DNA of 64,000 nt from Prostheceraeus crozeri (GCA_907163375.1 CAJQUW010006859.1:1-64000); one strand, 5' to 3'. Numbered from the stretch's first letter, positions 1 to 13,092 are shown. Translations and numbers: made by a program. The notes: generated by a model not told the origin, from the letters alone.

Positions 1-2975
1 TACCATTAATATATTCCTATTATCATATTTATACGAATGGAATATTCTATACTCTAAAGGAACCAATTAAAAGTCACAACACTACCCAAACCAGATCAGA
101 TACAAAGAAGAATATACACAAGGCAGACATAGAGAGAGAGAGAGAGAATATAAAGAAAAAATTAAAGGGAGAACTACCCAACTGACCAGATTTATTCTAA
201 TACAACCATTTGAAACGTTATTGAGACATCTACACAGAGACCTAATACTATTTCTCGGATAGGATGTATACGTTAACACTACTTTCACATACACATCGAC
301 TCCTGTCACTATAAAATTACTTGCTTTTCCCTTCTATGACATACAACCAATACTTTGTGCCTCCTATATTCTCAACCTGTGAATGAAACATTTATTCTAT
401 TATACTTCATACCCATACTTATGACTTGATACAGTGTTCAATACGAAATTTCATCACAAGACATACTGCATAACTATACTTGAGTTCAATCATCCCTGAA
501 AGATAATGCACGCTAGCTAAATACTTTTATTCTGCACTTATGAAGACAGTCATTTCTCAATTTTGAAAGTCAGCCTTACATAGACACTCATAAGAAAGGC
601 TTAGAAACACTTTATCACTACATCATACTTCCATTTATGAATATCAAATTCATTCTACATAACTAACCATGTGAAATCTATCAAAGCTACCTTTCATCAA
701 CTGTGACCCTTTTAACTTTATTTACATAGTGTAACTGTTTCATGTGTTCTATCCTATACACTCAAAAACCTGTAAAGACATTTATTCTCTTCCGCTTTTC
801 ATCTATAAACATGATGTGATACCTTTGCATTCAATCTTGACAAATATCATCATAAAATACTTTCCACAGTACCTTGACTTTAACCATAGGCTGTAATTCC
901 CCATTTACGACAACAGTCATTTCTTCCAGTCAACCTCATCTTTATTGAAAGACTTTGTAGCACCTTAATACGTTCGGTGTTACTCATTTGCTGTTGGAAT
1001 ATAACTTTTCATATACAGTTGGCATACAATCATTTCAACGCATACTCCATTGCATGCTATTCCTACGTTCACATATCATAGTATCTTGTCTTCATCAAGT
1101 ATACAAACTACTTCAGTTTAACTTTACGTGAATTACTTTCATAAATTAACAGGTCCTAATGCAATATGATACTATCACGATATGTTACTGCGGTTTCTGC
1201 CTAACTATGTCTAACCAGTTTGCTACACTTACCTATTCATTAACACTTTGCAATTCTCAATCTTTGCTTTCGTTGATTATGAACATCCAGTTTACATGCA
1301 ACACTATGATATGTGTTCTATCTTATACACTCAACCAGTAGAAACATTCATTCTGTCTACATCCATGAACATGACGTGATAAAATTCACATCATCTCAAA
1401 ACCTTTTAAACAGCGCTTGTCTTCAAAACATATGCTGAATCTCACATAGCTTGTTTTGTTACACTACCAATTCATTTCAATGCGAGCTAATCTTGCATCA
1501 CTGATTTCATGCGACATATACTTTTCACTTTACTTATTCCTACAATGCTACTACTATGTCTTCTAAAACTTTATGAGATCGCTTTCACTTCTATCTCACA
1601 CTTTCTCCATCATCTAACTAAGTGAATAAAGTTGATGATACATTTATCTGACTAAACTCATTGAGTCACATCCTACACGAGCAGATAATTATAACATGGA
1701 TCATATAAAGACGCTAAGCTAAGTCTTGTCATAGGGTTGACTATACTATGGACTTAGTGATTTATCTATGTAACTTACACTTTTAAAATGTTAAATCCTT
1801 AAATTTCAACACAGGGGCACCTATCCTATGGATTTAGGAGTTTTGCTGTATAATTTAGTAAACTTATGTCTCTGTCAGCATACAACTTTTAATAAAGTTG
1901 TTGACATAAAGTTTCTTACACCGCAGTTCATGTTTACGACTTTCATTTGAATGTCAGATTTGTATGTTCATCTGTCTATGATGAGTGTATAACGTTGTCA
2001 CAGTTCTCCTGCTATTTCCCGTAAACTTAGTTGTGACACTTTTGTGTTTCACTTCATCTAGAGGTTTATTTTTTATCTCACACATAATGTTTCCTATCTC
2101 ATATGACATTCGACTAACAACAATTTGTTATGTCTATACTTGTATGCTGTCGATGCAGAGTGCAAAAACACGCTGTCTGTCTTTATATTTACAAAACACA
2201 CACCACATTCAATTTGATTAAAGGCATAACAACACATTTAGTAAGCTGGTACGCTAAATGAGTGTGACTGCAGAAACATTTCATGAAAACTTTTTCAACG
2301 TTCGCTAAGTTTCACAACAACCTGTCAAAGACTTCTTACAAAACTTATTTCAACATTTGCATTTAAGCGAACTCATGTGACTTTCACATAATTCTACACG
2401 AAACGGTTAACGCATGTAATATAAAACCCTAAGTCCAACCGTAGAGGAGCCTAGCCTTGGATGATGGACTTTACAACCCACGCGATTCAATGTCATGGAA
2501 TCACACTCAACGTGTTGTTAGTGACAACATCTGGTTTTATAAAAACATTCAACACTTATTCCTATCCATCTTCAACTTTGATATCCTAACATGTTAAAAA
2601 CTTAGATTTGATTTCAACCACTCAAGTCGTCAAAAACTTGCAGGCGTTGTCTAATATTCAATTCATTCTGTACACCGCAGATTCGCTTTACTTCACATCC
2701 AAAGTTAATGACTACCTTAACAGATGGATTCACTCTGAATTTACACTTTCACCGTTTGTGAAAAGACTGTCACATAAAACATTTTACACACTGCAGTCCG
2801 GATCTCAACTAAGGATTAAAAACTTTCTAGTGCTGTGGTGTGAAACACTGTTTTCATATAACATTCTAAACTCTCATTGCAGTAGAAAACTGCTTTTAGT
2901 AAACCTGATGAAGCGAATCTAACAGTCATGGAGTTTGAATTTTCTAATAGGGAAACATTTGCCAACTGTCTCCAA
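1..2975. other. AT-rich non-coding DNA
   Basis: I see no gene. All open frames are short and none resembles a known protein. A (GA)n microsatellite lies at 131-147. Faint diverged repeats are visible: the block at about 729-830 recurs at about 1302-1388, with shared words such as 'gtgttctat', 'tacactca' and 'gaaacattcattct'-like text, at perhaps 70% identity. This looks like old decayed repeat DNA upstream of the host gene. Confidence 0.6.
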
Positions 2976-2976
2976 T

Positions 2977-3130
2977 AAAACTTTCTAACACTGTGAAAGT
3001 AAGTTACAAGACAATCTACACTGTGCAGTAAAACCTTTTCGATAAAACTTTCTAGTGCTGTGAAAGTAAGTTACAAGACAATCTACACTGTGCAGTAAAA
3101 CCTTTTCGATTAAAACTTTCTAGTGCTTGT
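2977..3130. repeat. 67-bp tandem duplication
   Basis: Two almost identical units of about 67 bp follow each other; the word 'ctgtgaaagt' starts near 2991 and again near 3058. The start of a third unit follows at about 3112. Units contain 'aagttacaagacaatctaca'. No coding potential. Confidence 0.85.
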
Positions 3131-3160
3131 GATGAGTTCGGTCAGTCATACAACGTCAAT

Positions 3161-3870
3161 GATCAAACATTATTTTCACAAACGTGTGTTTGGTCGCGGT
3201 TATATTATTTGACTACTCTAAAGATTACATTTCATAACACTTGTGTTTCATAAAACGCCATGATCAAATTTTCTAACTATACATCAACCTGTGTTGTAGT
3301 AAAACCTTTGTACAACATGATACACTTTCTGATTAGACTTACGAATACAACTTCAATGATCAAACTTTCTAACTATACATCCAACCTCGTCGTTCCTGTG
3401 TAGCAGTAAAACCTTTATACAACATGATAAAGTTTCTGACTACACTAACTTTACTTTTTCAAACCATGATACACTTTCTGATGACACTCACGAATAAACG
3501 TCATGATCAAACTTTATTTTCACAAACGTGCGTCGTAGTAAAATTATTTGACTACACTAGCACTAACATTTATGGCATTTGTGTTTCATAAAACGCCATG
3601 ATCAAACTTTTCTAACTATACATCAACCTGTGTTGCAGTAAAACTTTTACAAACCATGATACACTTTCTGACTAGACTTACGAATACAACGTCAATGATC
3701 AAACTTTATTTTCACAAACATGAGTTGTAGTAAAAACTAGTTGACTACACTAACGCTTTTATGACATGTGTGTTTCATAAAACATCATGATCAAACTTTC
3801 TAACTATACATCAACCTGTGTTGCAATAAAACTTTTGTACAATATGATAAAGTTTCTGACGATACTGACA
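3161..3870. repeat. Diverged tandem repeats, ~96-bp spacing
   Basis: The word 'gatcaaa' followed by 'ctttctaactatac' or 'ctttattttcacaaac' recurs at about 3161, 3262, 3358, 3504, 3600, 3697 and 3789, mostly 92-101 bp apart. Two alternating sub-unit types can be seen, one with 'acctgtgttgcagtaaaac'. Probably a decayed satellite block. Confidence 0.75.
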
Positions 3871-4339
3871 AGAGCTTGTTCACTAGCGAAGAGAGAAGTC
3901 TGTGATGTGTTGCGTGTGGCGCATGAATGTCCTCCCTTCATTCCATTCATCAATTTTCTTCCCCTCTGCATTCCATATCCGTAGATATGTGGCGGGCTTG
4001 GGAACGCTTTAGCTGCATTAGAAGGTTGGCCCTTAAGAGAGCCCCATGGGTCGTTCTCGGGACGTGGGATGTGGGATGGGCTTATGACTGTTTTCAGTTG
4101 GCTGCAATGATAGAAGTAAGAATGGGGAAGATGGCACAATGTTATGTTCCAGTCATAATACTTACGAAATTTGTGCGGCTTCCTATAATCTACTCGGATG
4201 TCCTACCTTGTGATGTATTTTAATGTGATAACATCGGACGATCCGTGCAGTTAAAACTTTTCTTGTGTTGTATCAGGAGTCTACATCTCCATAAATTAAT
4301 GGGCCCGCTCCGGGACATTAGCCCACCACTAGGAATGTG

Positions 4340-5262
4340 AAGGGCGGTGACGTTTCAGGCGGGGACACTTCCGACTGCACACTCAACTGACGCTCAACAC
4401 TCTCACTCGTTCCATCGCTCTTCCTTCAACTCACGCTCTCGACAGACGACTTCTCACAACTCTCCAACTTCGACCTTCAAGCGTCTCCCTTCCAACTTTC
4501 TCTCATTCACCAACTTCTGCCTCGCCTCAAACAACTCTCTTCTCACACTCGCAAGTCCTCCGACTCTCTCTTCAAACGATCCCTTTCCTCAGTTCACTTC
4601 TTTCAACGTACACTTTTGCAGCATTCAACTTTCCCTGCAACCTGTCACACTCATTCCTCACATTCCATACGCCAGCGCATCATTCTTCGTCCAAATACAC
4701 CACTTTACTCGGCACACTCGACTGACTCACTCTCACAACCAACAATTAGGCATTCACACGCTCATCGTCTCGGCGACGATTGAGCCGTGGCTTTGCCAGT
4801 GGCTCAATCGACGCGACAGCTCGCTCAAGCTCAACATCATCACTCAGCCTCTCAACACACCCTTCTTCGTTACAACGCTCTCCATAGCCATCATCGGTCA
4901 TCATCATCATCACTCTCGACAATCAACTTCCTCTTTACTTTACTCGCCACACTTCCAATCATCATCCATAATCACAATTCACGACTGGGGAACGTACTGG
5001 TTTGCCTTGAACAAATGCGTTCCCCCGCTCACCACTCAACACTTGACTCATCATTTCCTTCCCAATCACACGCAGAGGACAATTGGCATGAGCCTTCACA
5101 AAAACTCGACATCATACGCACTACAACGAACATCACACCACAACACAATACATCCACCATCAACACATCTATCATGGCTTCATCTCACCCTTTGTCACTC
5201 TCGCCAAGGACGTGGCGCCTGAACGGTTCACCGCGGAAGGGCATGCGCAACCTACACTTAAA
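4340..5262. other. Pyrimidine-rich, purine-poor stretch
   Basis: The plus strand is rich in C and T with CAC, TCA and CTC words, and has few G. All three stop codons contain purines, so frames stay open by composition alone: 291 codons in one frame (4347-5222) and 187 in an overlapping one (4787-5350). The encoded peptides are Ser, Thr, His and Leu rich without any recognisable domain. It includes a short palindromic pair near 4770-4810 ('cgacgattgagcc' against 'ggctcaatcg'). I do not call it a gene. Confidence 0.5.
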
Positions 5263-7324
5263 AATTTGTATTAAAAAAAATTTTTTATTTTTATTGCATT
5301 CCGTCGTCAATTTTCAAACTGAAAAGAGAAGAAATAATGTGTTAAATTGAGACACTATTTTAGTGCTCATAAGAAGGAGATCGCGTTAAAGGATCTCATC
5401 TAAAGTCCACAGCTTAACAAAAACGTTCTATATGAAGCTACTACTGTATTCTGCATTAAGACAGAATAATCCTAAGTTCTAAATATATTCAAAGTTTGAT
5501 AGCAAACTTCGACAGAGCACTCACCGTTCGTCTTACAACTTGAAACAGGGAGTGAAGCCTAGAGAGAAGCAGTGACCTTTTTTTTATAATACCCTCCCGA
5601 CACAAAGCCTTGCCTTGGTCTTTCTAAATTTAGTCATGCTTTTAACTTGACAACAACGCTTTTTACCAAATTTGGACAACACATCGACAGTTACTGGGCT
5701 TTCACAGTCGATGAAGGCCCATGCTATTCAAAGGTCAGATCGATAGTCGCCCAGTGCTATCACAAAGACAACTTCGCTTAGAGGAAAGACAAGTTAAGCT
5801 GATGAATCCGTACACAGGGCATTTCTCAGAGGGGATCTTATCCCAACTCCAAGACTCGACCACCACAATCCAACTTTCGAGCGGGACAGAGCGTGCGTCA
5901 TGTCACTGTGTTGGTATCCGGGCCCCGATTTTGACATGAAAATCGGTGGAGTTGTTTATTTGTTTTTATTTTATTCCCCCTTTTAATTATTTGTTTTTTT
6001 TTTTATTTTACATCAGGGAAACAAGTCTCGAGCCGAAGCTCTGCCTCTGCAACTTTGTAAATGTCTTAGTTGAATTCACCAGCGTTTTGCAATGGAGATG
6101 TTTAGAGGCCACCCATGACAAGATAGCTAGAGGATCTCAACCGATTGGCGTTCTAAAGTGCTACGTTGAGAACTGTGGTTCAAATGCCCAACATGAGACT
6201 ATGAGTTGTCCCAGCGGTTACGGTCTAAACTATGACACACTCCCTTGCCACTCTTATCACTACGGCATCGTCCGCGTTCGTCCGATAGGAACACCCTGGG
6301 GGGGGGGGTTTCCAAGTGGAATATTACAGCAAAACTCTCCGTGTCTTGCTCGCTTTCAGTGAAAAGCTGCTTATACCATGAGAAAGACTGGCTCAGGACA
6401 TCATTAAAAATCATCTAGTTGGACTTCAGCAGGGTCGAAAACATCCCAGAAAACCTCCAAAAACCTAGTGAATTTAAATTTCTTCAAACTTTTTAGCACT
6501 ACCTTGACAACATTTTATAAAGTAGTTCTTTATCACTTAGAGCAGGTTCAATAGCAAACCGAACCTTTTTTGAATCAAGTCAAAGGACTTGTGAAGCAAA
6601 GTTACAAGCCTTTAAAAGTTTTGGAGTCTTTTATGGCCTGGAGACGAAGGGCATCTCTGGCGAACCTTAAGTCTGACGCCTTAGCTGAGTTCAGCAATGA
6701 AATTTTCTAAGTCGGTTTCTTACAGACGGGGATTTGGAAGGATCGATAGCTATCATCGGAGCTCAGAGAGAACGACCTACCTCTGGACAATCGCTCTCGT
6801 CTTAATGACAAGTCTCTGTCGGTTCCCCAATAAGGGGGGCATATATATAGTGTGTGGGGCGGATCAGAATGATGACGTAAACACCATCATCCAAAAAAAC
6901 TTTAAACCCGTTCTATCTTCCGGGTTTTCTAGTTGCTCGATTGACTCACAAATTTTTGAGTGTCACGTTTTCTCGATTCTCCCCTTTCATATAAGACATC
7001 CCTCGACCCTCTACGATGTCCAGGAAGCCGGAAGATGAAAAAAACTCTGTCGTTTTTTCAAAACAGTTCAAAATCTTGGAAAAGATAAATGCACAAACAA
7101 AAAACTCGATTTTACGTTTTTTTTAACAGGCTCTCATTTGGAAAAAAACGTGAGAGCCTTGTCCACGCATCTGAAATAGGAGGAGGATCCTAGAGAACAA
7201 AGTTGCGGTCTTGCCGCTAACCCTCTCTCTAAAAGAAACCCGAGCTCTTCATTCACTTCCAATCCTCCAACAATTCATCGTCCAAGTTGGCAAAAAAAAA
7301 AAAGCGACCATTTCACATTTGGAC
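5263..7324. other. Unassigned DNA with no recognisable gene
   Basis: Short overlapping frames on both strands, the longest about 138 codons, show no domain I know. A run of 11 G lies at about 6298-6308, foreshadowing the G-runs in the next block. The stretch from about 7030 is rich in A and T runs and grades into the tandem repeat. Confidence 0.5.
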
Positions 7325-8895
7325 TTGGAAAAAATCCTAATGTGAGTGTCCGAGACCACCGTTTAGGTGAAAATTTTCGAAAAAAAAAATTATTTTTTGG
7401 ACGAAATTTTCAACCTGAAACCTTGGATTAGAAAGAAAGTTTGTTTCACATGTTTTTCTTGAACAACCTTTGGGTCTTTTTCGACCATTTGTGGTCAGTT
7501 GAGTGGTTGGCGGGGGGCGGTTTTTTCACCGAAACTTTCAACCGAACCAACTTTTTGACGACAAACACGATGGGATGGTTAACCCCTTTATTATATATAT
7601 ACTCAACCACACACAGGTATTCGGAGCTCAATTCCAACATTTTGAAAAAACTTTTTTTTTTCACGAAAAAATCCTAAGTGTCGAGACCACCGTAGTGAAA
7701 ATTTTCGAAAAAATTTTTTGGACGAATTTCAACCTGAAACCTTGATAGAAGTTTGTTTCACATGATTCTGAACAACTTTGGTCTTTTCAACCAATTTAGT
7801 CAGTTGAGTTGGTGGGGGGGGGGGCGGTTTTTTCACCGAAACTTCACCGACCCAACTTTTGACGACAAACACGATGGGATGGGTCTCGGAGCTCAATTCC
7901 AACATTTTGAAAAAATTTTTTTTTTTCACGAAAAAATCCTATGTGTCGAGACCACCGTAGTGAAAATTTTCGAAAAAATTTTTTGGACGAATTTCAACCT
8001 GAAACTTTGATAGAAGTTTGTTTCACATGATTCTGAACAACTTTGGTCTTTTCGACCAATTTAGTCAGTTGAGTCGTTGGGGGGGGGGGGGGGAGGGGGG
8101 GGGGGGGGTGGTGCGCGAGTGGGGGTGGTTTTCGTGGGGGGTTGGTACTTTGGGAGGCGTGTTGGGCGGGGGGTTTGTTACTGTGAGCGGTAGGTTGAGT
8201 CGCGCGCGCGGCGGCGGCGCGCCGGTTTTTTTCACCCGAAACTTCGACCGACCCAACTTGTTGACGACAAACACGATGGTGATGGGTCTCGGAGCTCCAA
8301 TTCCAACATTTTGAAAAAAAATTTTTTTTTTTCACGAAAAAATCCTAAGTGTCGAGACCACCGTAGTGAAAATTTTCGAAAAAATTTTTTGGACGAATTT
8401 CAACCTGAAACCTTGATAGAAGTTTGTTTCACATGATTCTGAACAACTTTGGTCTTTTCGAACAATTTGGTCAGTTGAGTCGTTGGGGGGGGGGGGGGGC
8501 GGTTTTTTAACCGAAACTTCACCGACCCAACTTTTGACGACAAACACGATGGGATGGGTCTCGGAGCTCAATTCCAACAATTTGAAAAATTTTTTTTTTT
8601 CATGAAAAAATCCTAAGTGTCGAGACCACCGTAGTGAAAATTTTCGAAAAAATTTTTTGGACGAATTTCAAACTGAAACCTTGATAGAAGTTTGTTTCAC
8701 ATGATTCTGAACAACTTTGGTCTTTTCAACCAATTTTGTCAGTTGAGTCGTTGGGGGGGGGGGGGGGGTAAGCCGAACGAAATTTGAGTGAAAAAATGTT
8801 TTGGTGACGGTCCAGGTCGAAAATTCCACACTTTGGAAAAATTTTCAAATTTTTACCCATACCCCCCAAATAAGTCACTTGACACTTAGGATTTT
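7325..8895. repeat. ~265-bp tandem repeat with long G-runs
   Basis: Five copies of a unit are marked by 'gtcgagaccaccgtagtg' or close variants near 7345, 7677, 7943, 8348 and 8617. Spacings are about 265-270 bp, with two longer units. Each unit runs through 'tcacatgattctgaacaac', a G-run, 'cggttttttcaccgaaact', 'gacgacaaacacgatggga' and long A/T homopolymers. The G-run is 6 G in the first copy and 11-17 in others. The 8015-8340 unit carries an extra G- and GC-rich insert of about 140 bp (8080-8227). The last copy ends near an inverted 'tgacacttaggattttt' at about 8880. Confidence 0.9.
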
Positions 8896-9793
8896 TTTCA
8901 GGTAAGCGTAGCCCCCGACTAAAATCTTGTAACCCCGCTTAACTTTTGACGAAGAATAGATAGGAACAAGCCGATTGTTTCACTGAATTTGTCTCACTCT
9001 TAGCTTTCAAACGAGCTATCGCACGACAAAATCCGTCCACTATAAGCCAACATCGAAGCAAGCTGTCCAGAGGGGGGGGGGCGGTTATCTCCTCACGGGA
9101 CCCATTCTCCAACACATCTTGGCGAACTCCCTCACCTTCCAGAGGGGGGGGGGCTGATGACTCATCGATGACTCATCACTGCACCGCACTGCACTTGAAT
9201 TTGGAATGGCATTACTACTCCTAAGTTTAGCGTTCATTCACTGATTTCTGCCAGAATGTCATTTCAAGTTCAATTTTTCAAAAGGGGAAAATAATCGCGA
9301 ATGTCCAAGCAGCAGTCAGATGAGAGCCCTCGAAGATCCCCACGTGCATGGTAGAGGCCAGAATTTTTAGTTCTCCTTTAGATAAATATTAGCTCGAATA
9401 AATCAAAATACATTTGAGGGCTTGTTCGAGTGTGACTGATCTAATGAGCTGTTGGTTCTCTTTTCTGTCAGTCCTAAATTGTCAAAGCCTTGTCTCTTTG
9501 CCGCTTAACCTTTTATAGTCCGGGTGCTAGCGTGAAGTTGTGCAGGGAACGAGGTAGTACATAAAACTTTCACATAGCATAGTACACCTCTAACCTACTG
9601 CAAAACTTCGCGTCTGCCGGATCAGATCATTTGCTTTTCAGAAATAGAGAGGATAACAAAATCCTATGTATTTCCAATGGTAAAATTGTGACATTTAAGG
9701 TGTTGACTCCATTTTTTCGAATTTTTGCTCATAAAAGTTACACAAATTGGGATTTTGTTGAACTGGTTATTATAGAAATCATCTACACATCAT
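8896..9793. other. Non-coding spacer with two G-runs
   Basis: No gene recognised. The motif 'cagagggggggggg' occurs twice, near 9068 and 9138, each a run of 10 or more G, echoing the upstream tandem repeat. A short ATG-initiated Ser/Arg-rich frame at about 9301-9351 is noted elsewhere as rejected. Confidence 0.5.
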
Positions 9794-9983
9794 GATCTTT
9801 CAAATGAGTTTTCATTCAGTGACAGAGGATGAAGTAAAGTGTACAAACAGACACTTTCGTTGGTGTAACTGCAAATTTTAACATAGAAATTTCAGGAAAA
9901 TTGTTGATATACTTTAACGAAAAGTGTCTGTTTGCACACTTTACTTCATCCTCTGTCACTGAATGATAACTCATTTGAAAGAT
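9794..9983. repeat. Palindrome with ~68-bp arms
   Basis: The left arm (9794-9861) begins 'gatctttcaaatgag' and ends 'acagacactttcgtt'. The right arm (9917-9983) is its reverse complement with a few differences, beginning 'aacgaaaagtgtctgt' and ending 'ctcatttgaaagatc'. The loop is about 55 bp. A fold-back mobile element or a hairpin RNA source are both possible; I see no clear target duplication. Confidence 0.85.
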
Positions 9984-10279
9984 CATCAAATCGATTTGAG
10001 TAAAAATATCAAATCAGTGTATCACGGATACATAAAAACAAATTATGTCATTTTTGTTTTTAAGTGGTATTAGTACATTAATCCAGCATCTATTACAAAA
10101 ATTCAAGATATGTTGAAAAAATATCTGATGATAGATTTAACAATAACTTCGTTCACATCAGCCGATTTGTTGTAAATTATTTTCAGAAATATTTCATGTT
10201 AAGTTGAATTGCAGACTACATGATGAAAACCCACGGAATTTCAAGTGATCTGAATTACTTACTTTGGCCTGGTCAAGCA
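9984..10279. other. Spacer before the minisatellite
   Basis: AT-rich sequence with nothing recognisable; it leads directly into the GC-rich array. Confidence 0.5.
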
Positions 10280-11282
10280 CGGATCTGAGGTGAATTGGCG
10301 GGCCATGCACAGGACACCGGATAAAGGGGCGGGCCGGACACGACACCGGATGAAGGGGCGGGCCGGACACGGCACTGCGGATAAAGGGCCGGGCACGGGA
10401 CCTCGGGTGAAGGGGCGAGCCGGACACGGGACCTCGGATAAAGGGGCGGGCCGGGCGCGGCACTGCGGATAAAGGGCCGGGCACGGGACCTCGGGTGAAG
10501 GGGCGAGCCGGACACGACACCGGATGAAGGGGCGGGCCGGGCGCGGCACTGCGGATAAAGGGCCGGGCACAGCACTGCGGATAAAGGGCCGGGCACGGGA
10601 CCTCGGGTGAAGGGGCGAGCCGGACACGGGACCGCGGATAAAGGGCCGGACACGGCACTGCGGATAAAGGGCCGGGCACGGGACCGCGGATAAAGGGCCG
10701 GGCACTGTACCTCGGGTGAAGGGGCGAGCCGGACACGGGACCACGGATAAAGGGCCGGGCACGGGACCGCGGATAAAGGGCCGGGCACTGTACCTCGGGT
10801 GAAGGGGCGAGCCGGACACGGGACCACGGATAAAGGGCCGGACACGGGACCGCGCATAAAGGGTCAGACACGGCACTGCGGATAAAGGGCCGGGCACGGG
10901 ACCTCGGGTGAGGGGGCGAACAGGGCACGGGACCGCGGATAAAGGGCCGGACACGGCACTGCGGATAAAGGGCCGGGCACGGGACCTCGGGTGAGGGGGC
11001 GAACAGGGCACGGGACCGCGGATAAAGGGCCGGACACGGGACCGCGGATAAAGGGTCAGACACGGCACTGCGGATAAAGGGCCGGGCACGGGACCTCGGG
11101 TGAGGGGGCGAACAGGGCACGGGACCGCGGATAAAGGGCCGGACACGGGACCGCGGATAAAGGGTCAGACACGGCACTGCGGATAAAGGGCCGGGCACGG
11201 GACCTCGGGTGAGGGGGCGCACAGGGCAGGGACGAGGATAAAAGGGACGGCTCGGCTCTGCGGATAATGGCCGGGCACGGAC
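10280..11282. repeat. GC-rich minisatellite, left part
   Basis: Interspersed units of about 26 bp ('ggataaagggccgggcac' plus 'gggaccgc') and about 31 bp ('gggtgaaggggcgagccgg' plus 'acacgggacctc'). The plus strand is G-rich. Long minus-strand frames (up to 412 codons, Pro/Arg/Ala-rich) exist only because the repeat lacks stops. Units are not a multiple of three and the same peptide words appear in all three frames, so I do not treat them as coding. The array resumes at 13093 after a T/G tract. Confidence 0.95.
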
Positions 11283-13092
11283 TGGGTGTTTTGTTGAATT
11301 TTTGTGTGTGTTTGGTGACTGGATTTTTTTGAAGTGGAGTTTGTTGGTGGAATGTAGGGTTTTTGTTGAGTTTGTGTTTTGTTTGATGTGGTTTCTTTTG
11401 ATTTCTTTTTTTTTTGTCGAATGTTTTTGCATTTGTTTTTTGTTTTTTTTGTTTTGTTGAGAAGGGTTTTTGGTTGTGTTTTCTTTTTTTTTCTTGTTGA
11501 TTTTTATTTTTTTTTTCGTCGTGTTTTGTTTTTTATTTTTTTGTTTTGAGTTGGGTGTTTTGTTTTGTTTTGTTTGGGGTTGTGTTTTTGTTTTTTTTTT
11601 GTGGTTTTTTTTTTTTTCTTTTGTTTTTTTGTTTTTGATTTATTTTGATTTTTTTGTAGTGTTTTCTTCTTTTTTTTGTTTTTTTGATTTTGTTTTATTT
11701 TTATTTTTGATTTGTTTTTGTGGAGATTGTGGTTTGATGTGTAAGGTTTTTTGATTTTGTTTTTTTTGTTTTTTTGGTGAATTGTTTTTTGTGTTCTTTC
11801 TTGTTTTTGAGTTTTTTTTTTTTGTGAGTTTTTTTAGTTTTGTTTTTTTTTGATTGATTTTTTGTGATTTTGTTGGGATTTTGGAAGGGTTTTTGTTTTG
11901 TTTTTGTTTTGTGAGTTTTGTTGATTTGGTGATTTTTGATTTTTTGACTTGTAAAGTGTTAGTGTTGTGTGTTTGAGGAGGGTGGGTTTGTTTGACTTCT
12001 TTTTGGAGATGTGGTTTTTGTTGTTATATTTTTCTTTTTTTCTTTGTCTTTTGTTGTGGTTATTTGTTTTTGTTTTTGAAGTGAAGTTTGTGTTTGTTTT
12101 TATTTTTGTTTTGTTTGTGTTGTTTGTTTGATTGTGGATCTTTTTTTTTTTCTTTTGTTTTTTTTTTGTGCTTGTTTTGAAGGTGTTTTTTTGTTTTTTT
12201 TGTTTGTTTGTTTTTCTTTGATTTGAAGGTGAATTATTGTTTTGGTTTTTGGTTTTTGGATTTTTGTTTTGATAGGTTGTTTGGTTTTGTTTTGTTTTTG
12301 GTTCTTTGTTTGTGGATGTTAGATTTTTTTTTTTTGTTTTTTTTATTGTTGTTTTTTGTTTGTTTTGTTTGATGTTATTTTTTTGTTTTGTTTTTTTTTT
12401 GTGATTTGGTGTTGGATGTTTTTTTTTTTTTTGTGTTTTGAGAGTTTTTGATTGTTTGTCATTTTTCTTGATTTGTTTGTTTTTGTTTGCTAATTTTTGT
12501 GATTGTTTTTTTTGACTTTTCTTTTAGTTTGGAGATGGGAGGGTTTTTTTTTGTTTGTTTTTTTATTTTTTTTTATTTGTTTTTTTTTGTGTTTTTTGTG
12601 GGGTTTTTTTTTTGTTCTTTTGAAATTGAGAGTTTTTTTTGTTTTTTTGTTATGATTTTTTTTGTGGGGGTGTCTTTTTGTTGTTATTGTGAACTAGTTT
12701 TTTTTTGTTTTTTTGTTTTTTTGTTTTTAGTCGTTTTTTTTTTTATTTTTTTTTTTGGTTATTGTTGTTTTTTTTTTGTTTTTTTATTTTGGTTTTGATT
12801 TGATGTTTTGTTTGGTGTTTTGTTTTAGTTTTTTTTGTTTTTTTTGTTTTTGAGTTTTTTTGTTGTATTTGTTTGTTTTTATTGTTTTTTTTTTTTTTTT
12901 TTTTGGTTTTTGGTTTTGTTTTTGAGGGGTTTTTTTTAGTGTTTTTGATTTTTTGAAGGTTTGTCTTTTTTTTTTTGTTTTTGATTGTTTGTGTTGTTTT
13001 GTATTTTTTTGTTTTTTTTTTTTGTTTTGTTTTTTGTTTTTTTTTGTTTTGATTTTTTATTTTTGTTTTTTTTGGTTTTTTTTTTTTTTTGA
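11283..13092. repeat. 1.8-kb T/G-only low-complexity tract
   Basis: The plus strand is almost entirely T and G: T-runs broken by G, with C nearly absent and A scarce. There is no simple period. It is flanked on both sides by the same GC-rich minisatellite. The left edge is ragged, with array words decaying over about 50 bp. The right edge is sharp, T-runs meeting 'gaaggggcgagccgg' in mid unit. Open frames here (Phe/Val-rich or Lys-rich peptides) are compositional. Confidence 0.9.

Noticed and set aside
9301-9351. Possible first coding exon, MSKQQSDESPRRSPRA
   Set aside because: Attractive text, but the only donor-like site (GTAGAG) leaves a phase that does not fit exon A.
10194-11432. Minus-strand open frame of 412 codons, Pro/Arg-rich
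   Set aside because: It lies in the GC-rich minisatellite; the same peptide words appear in all three frames and units are not multiples of three.
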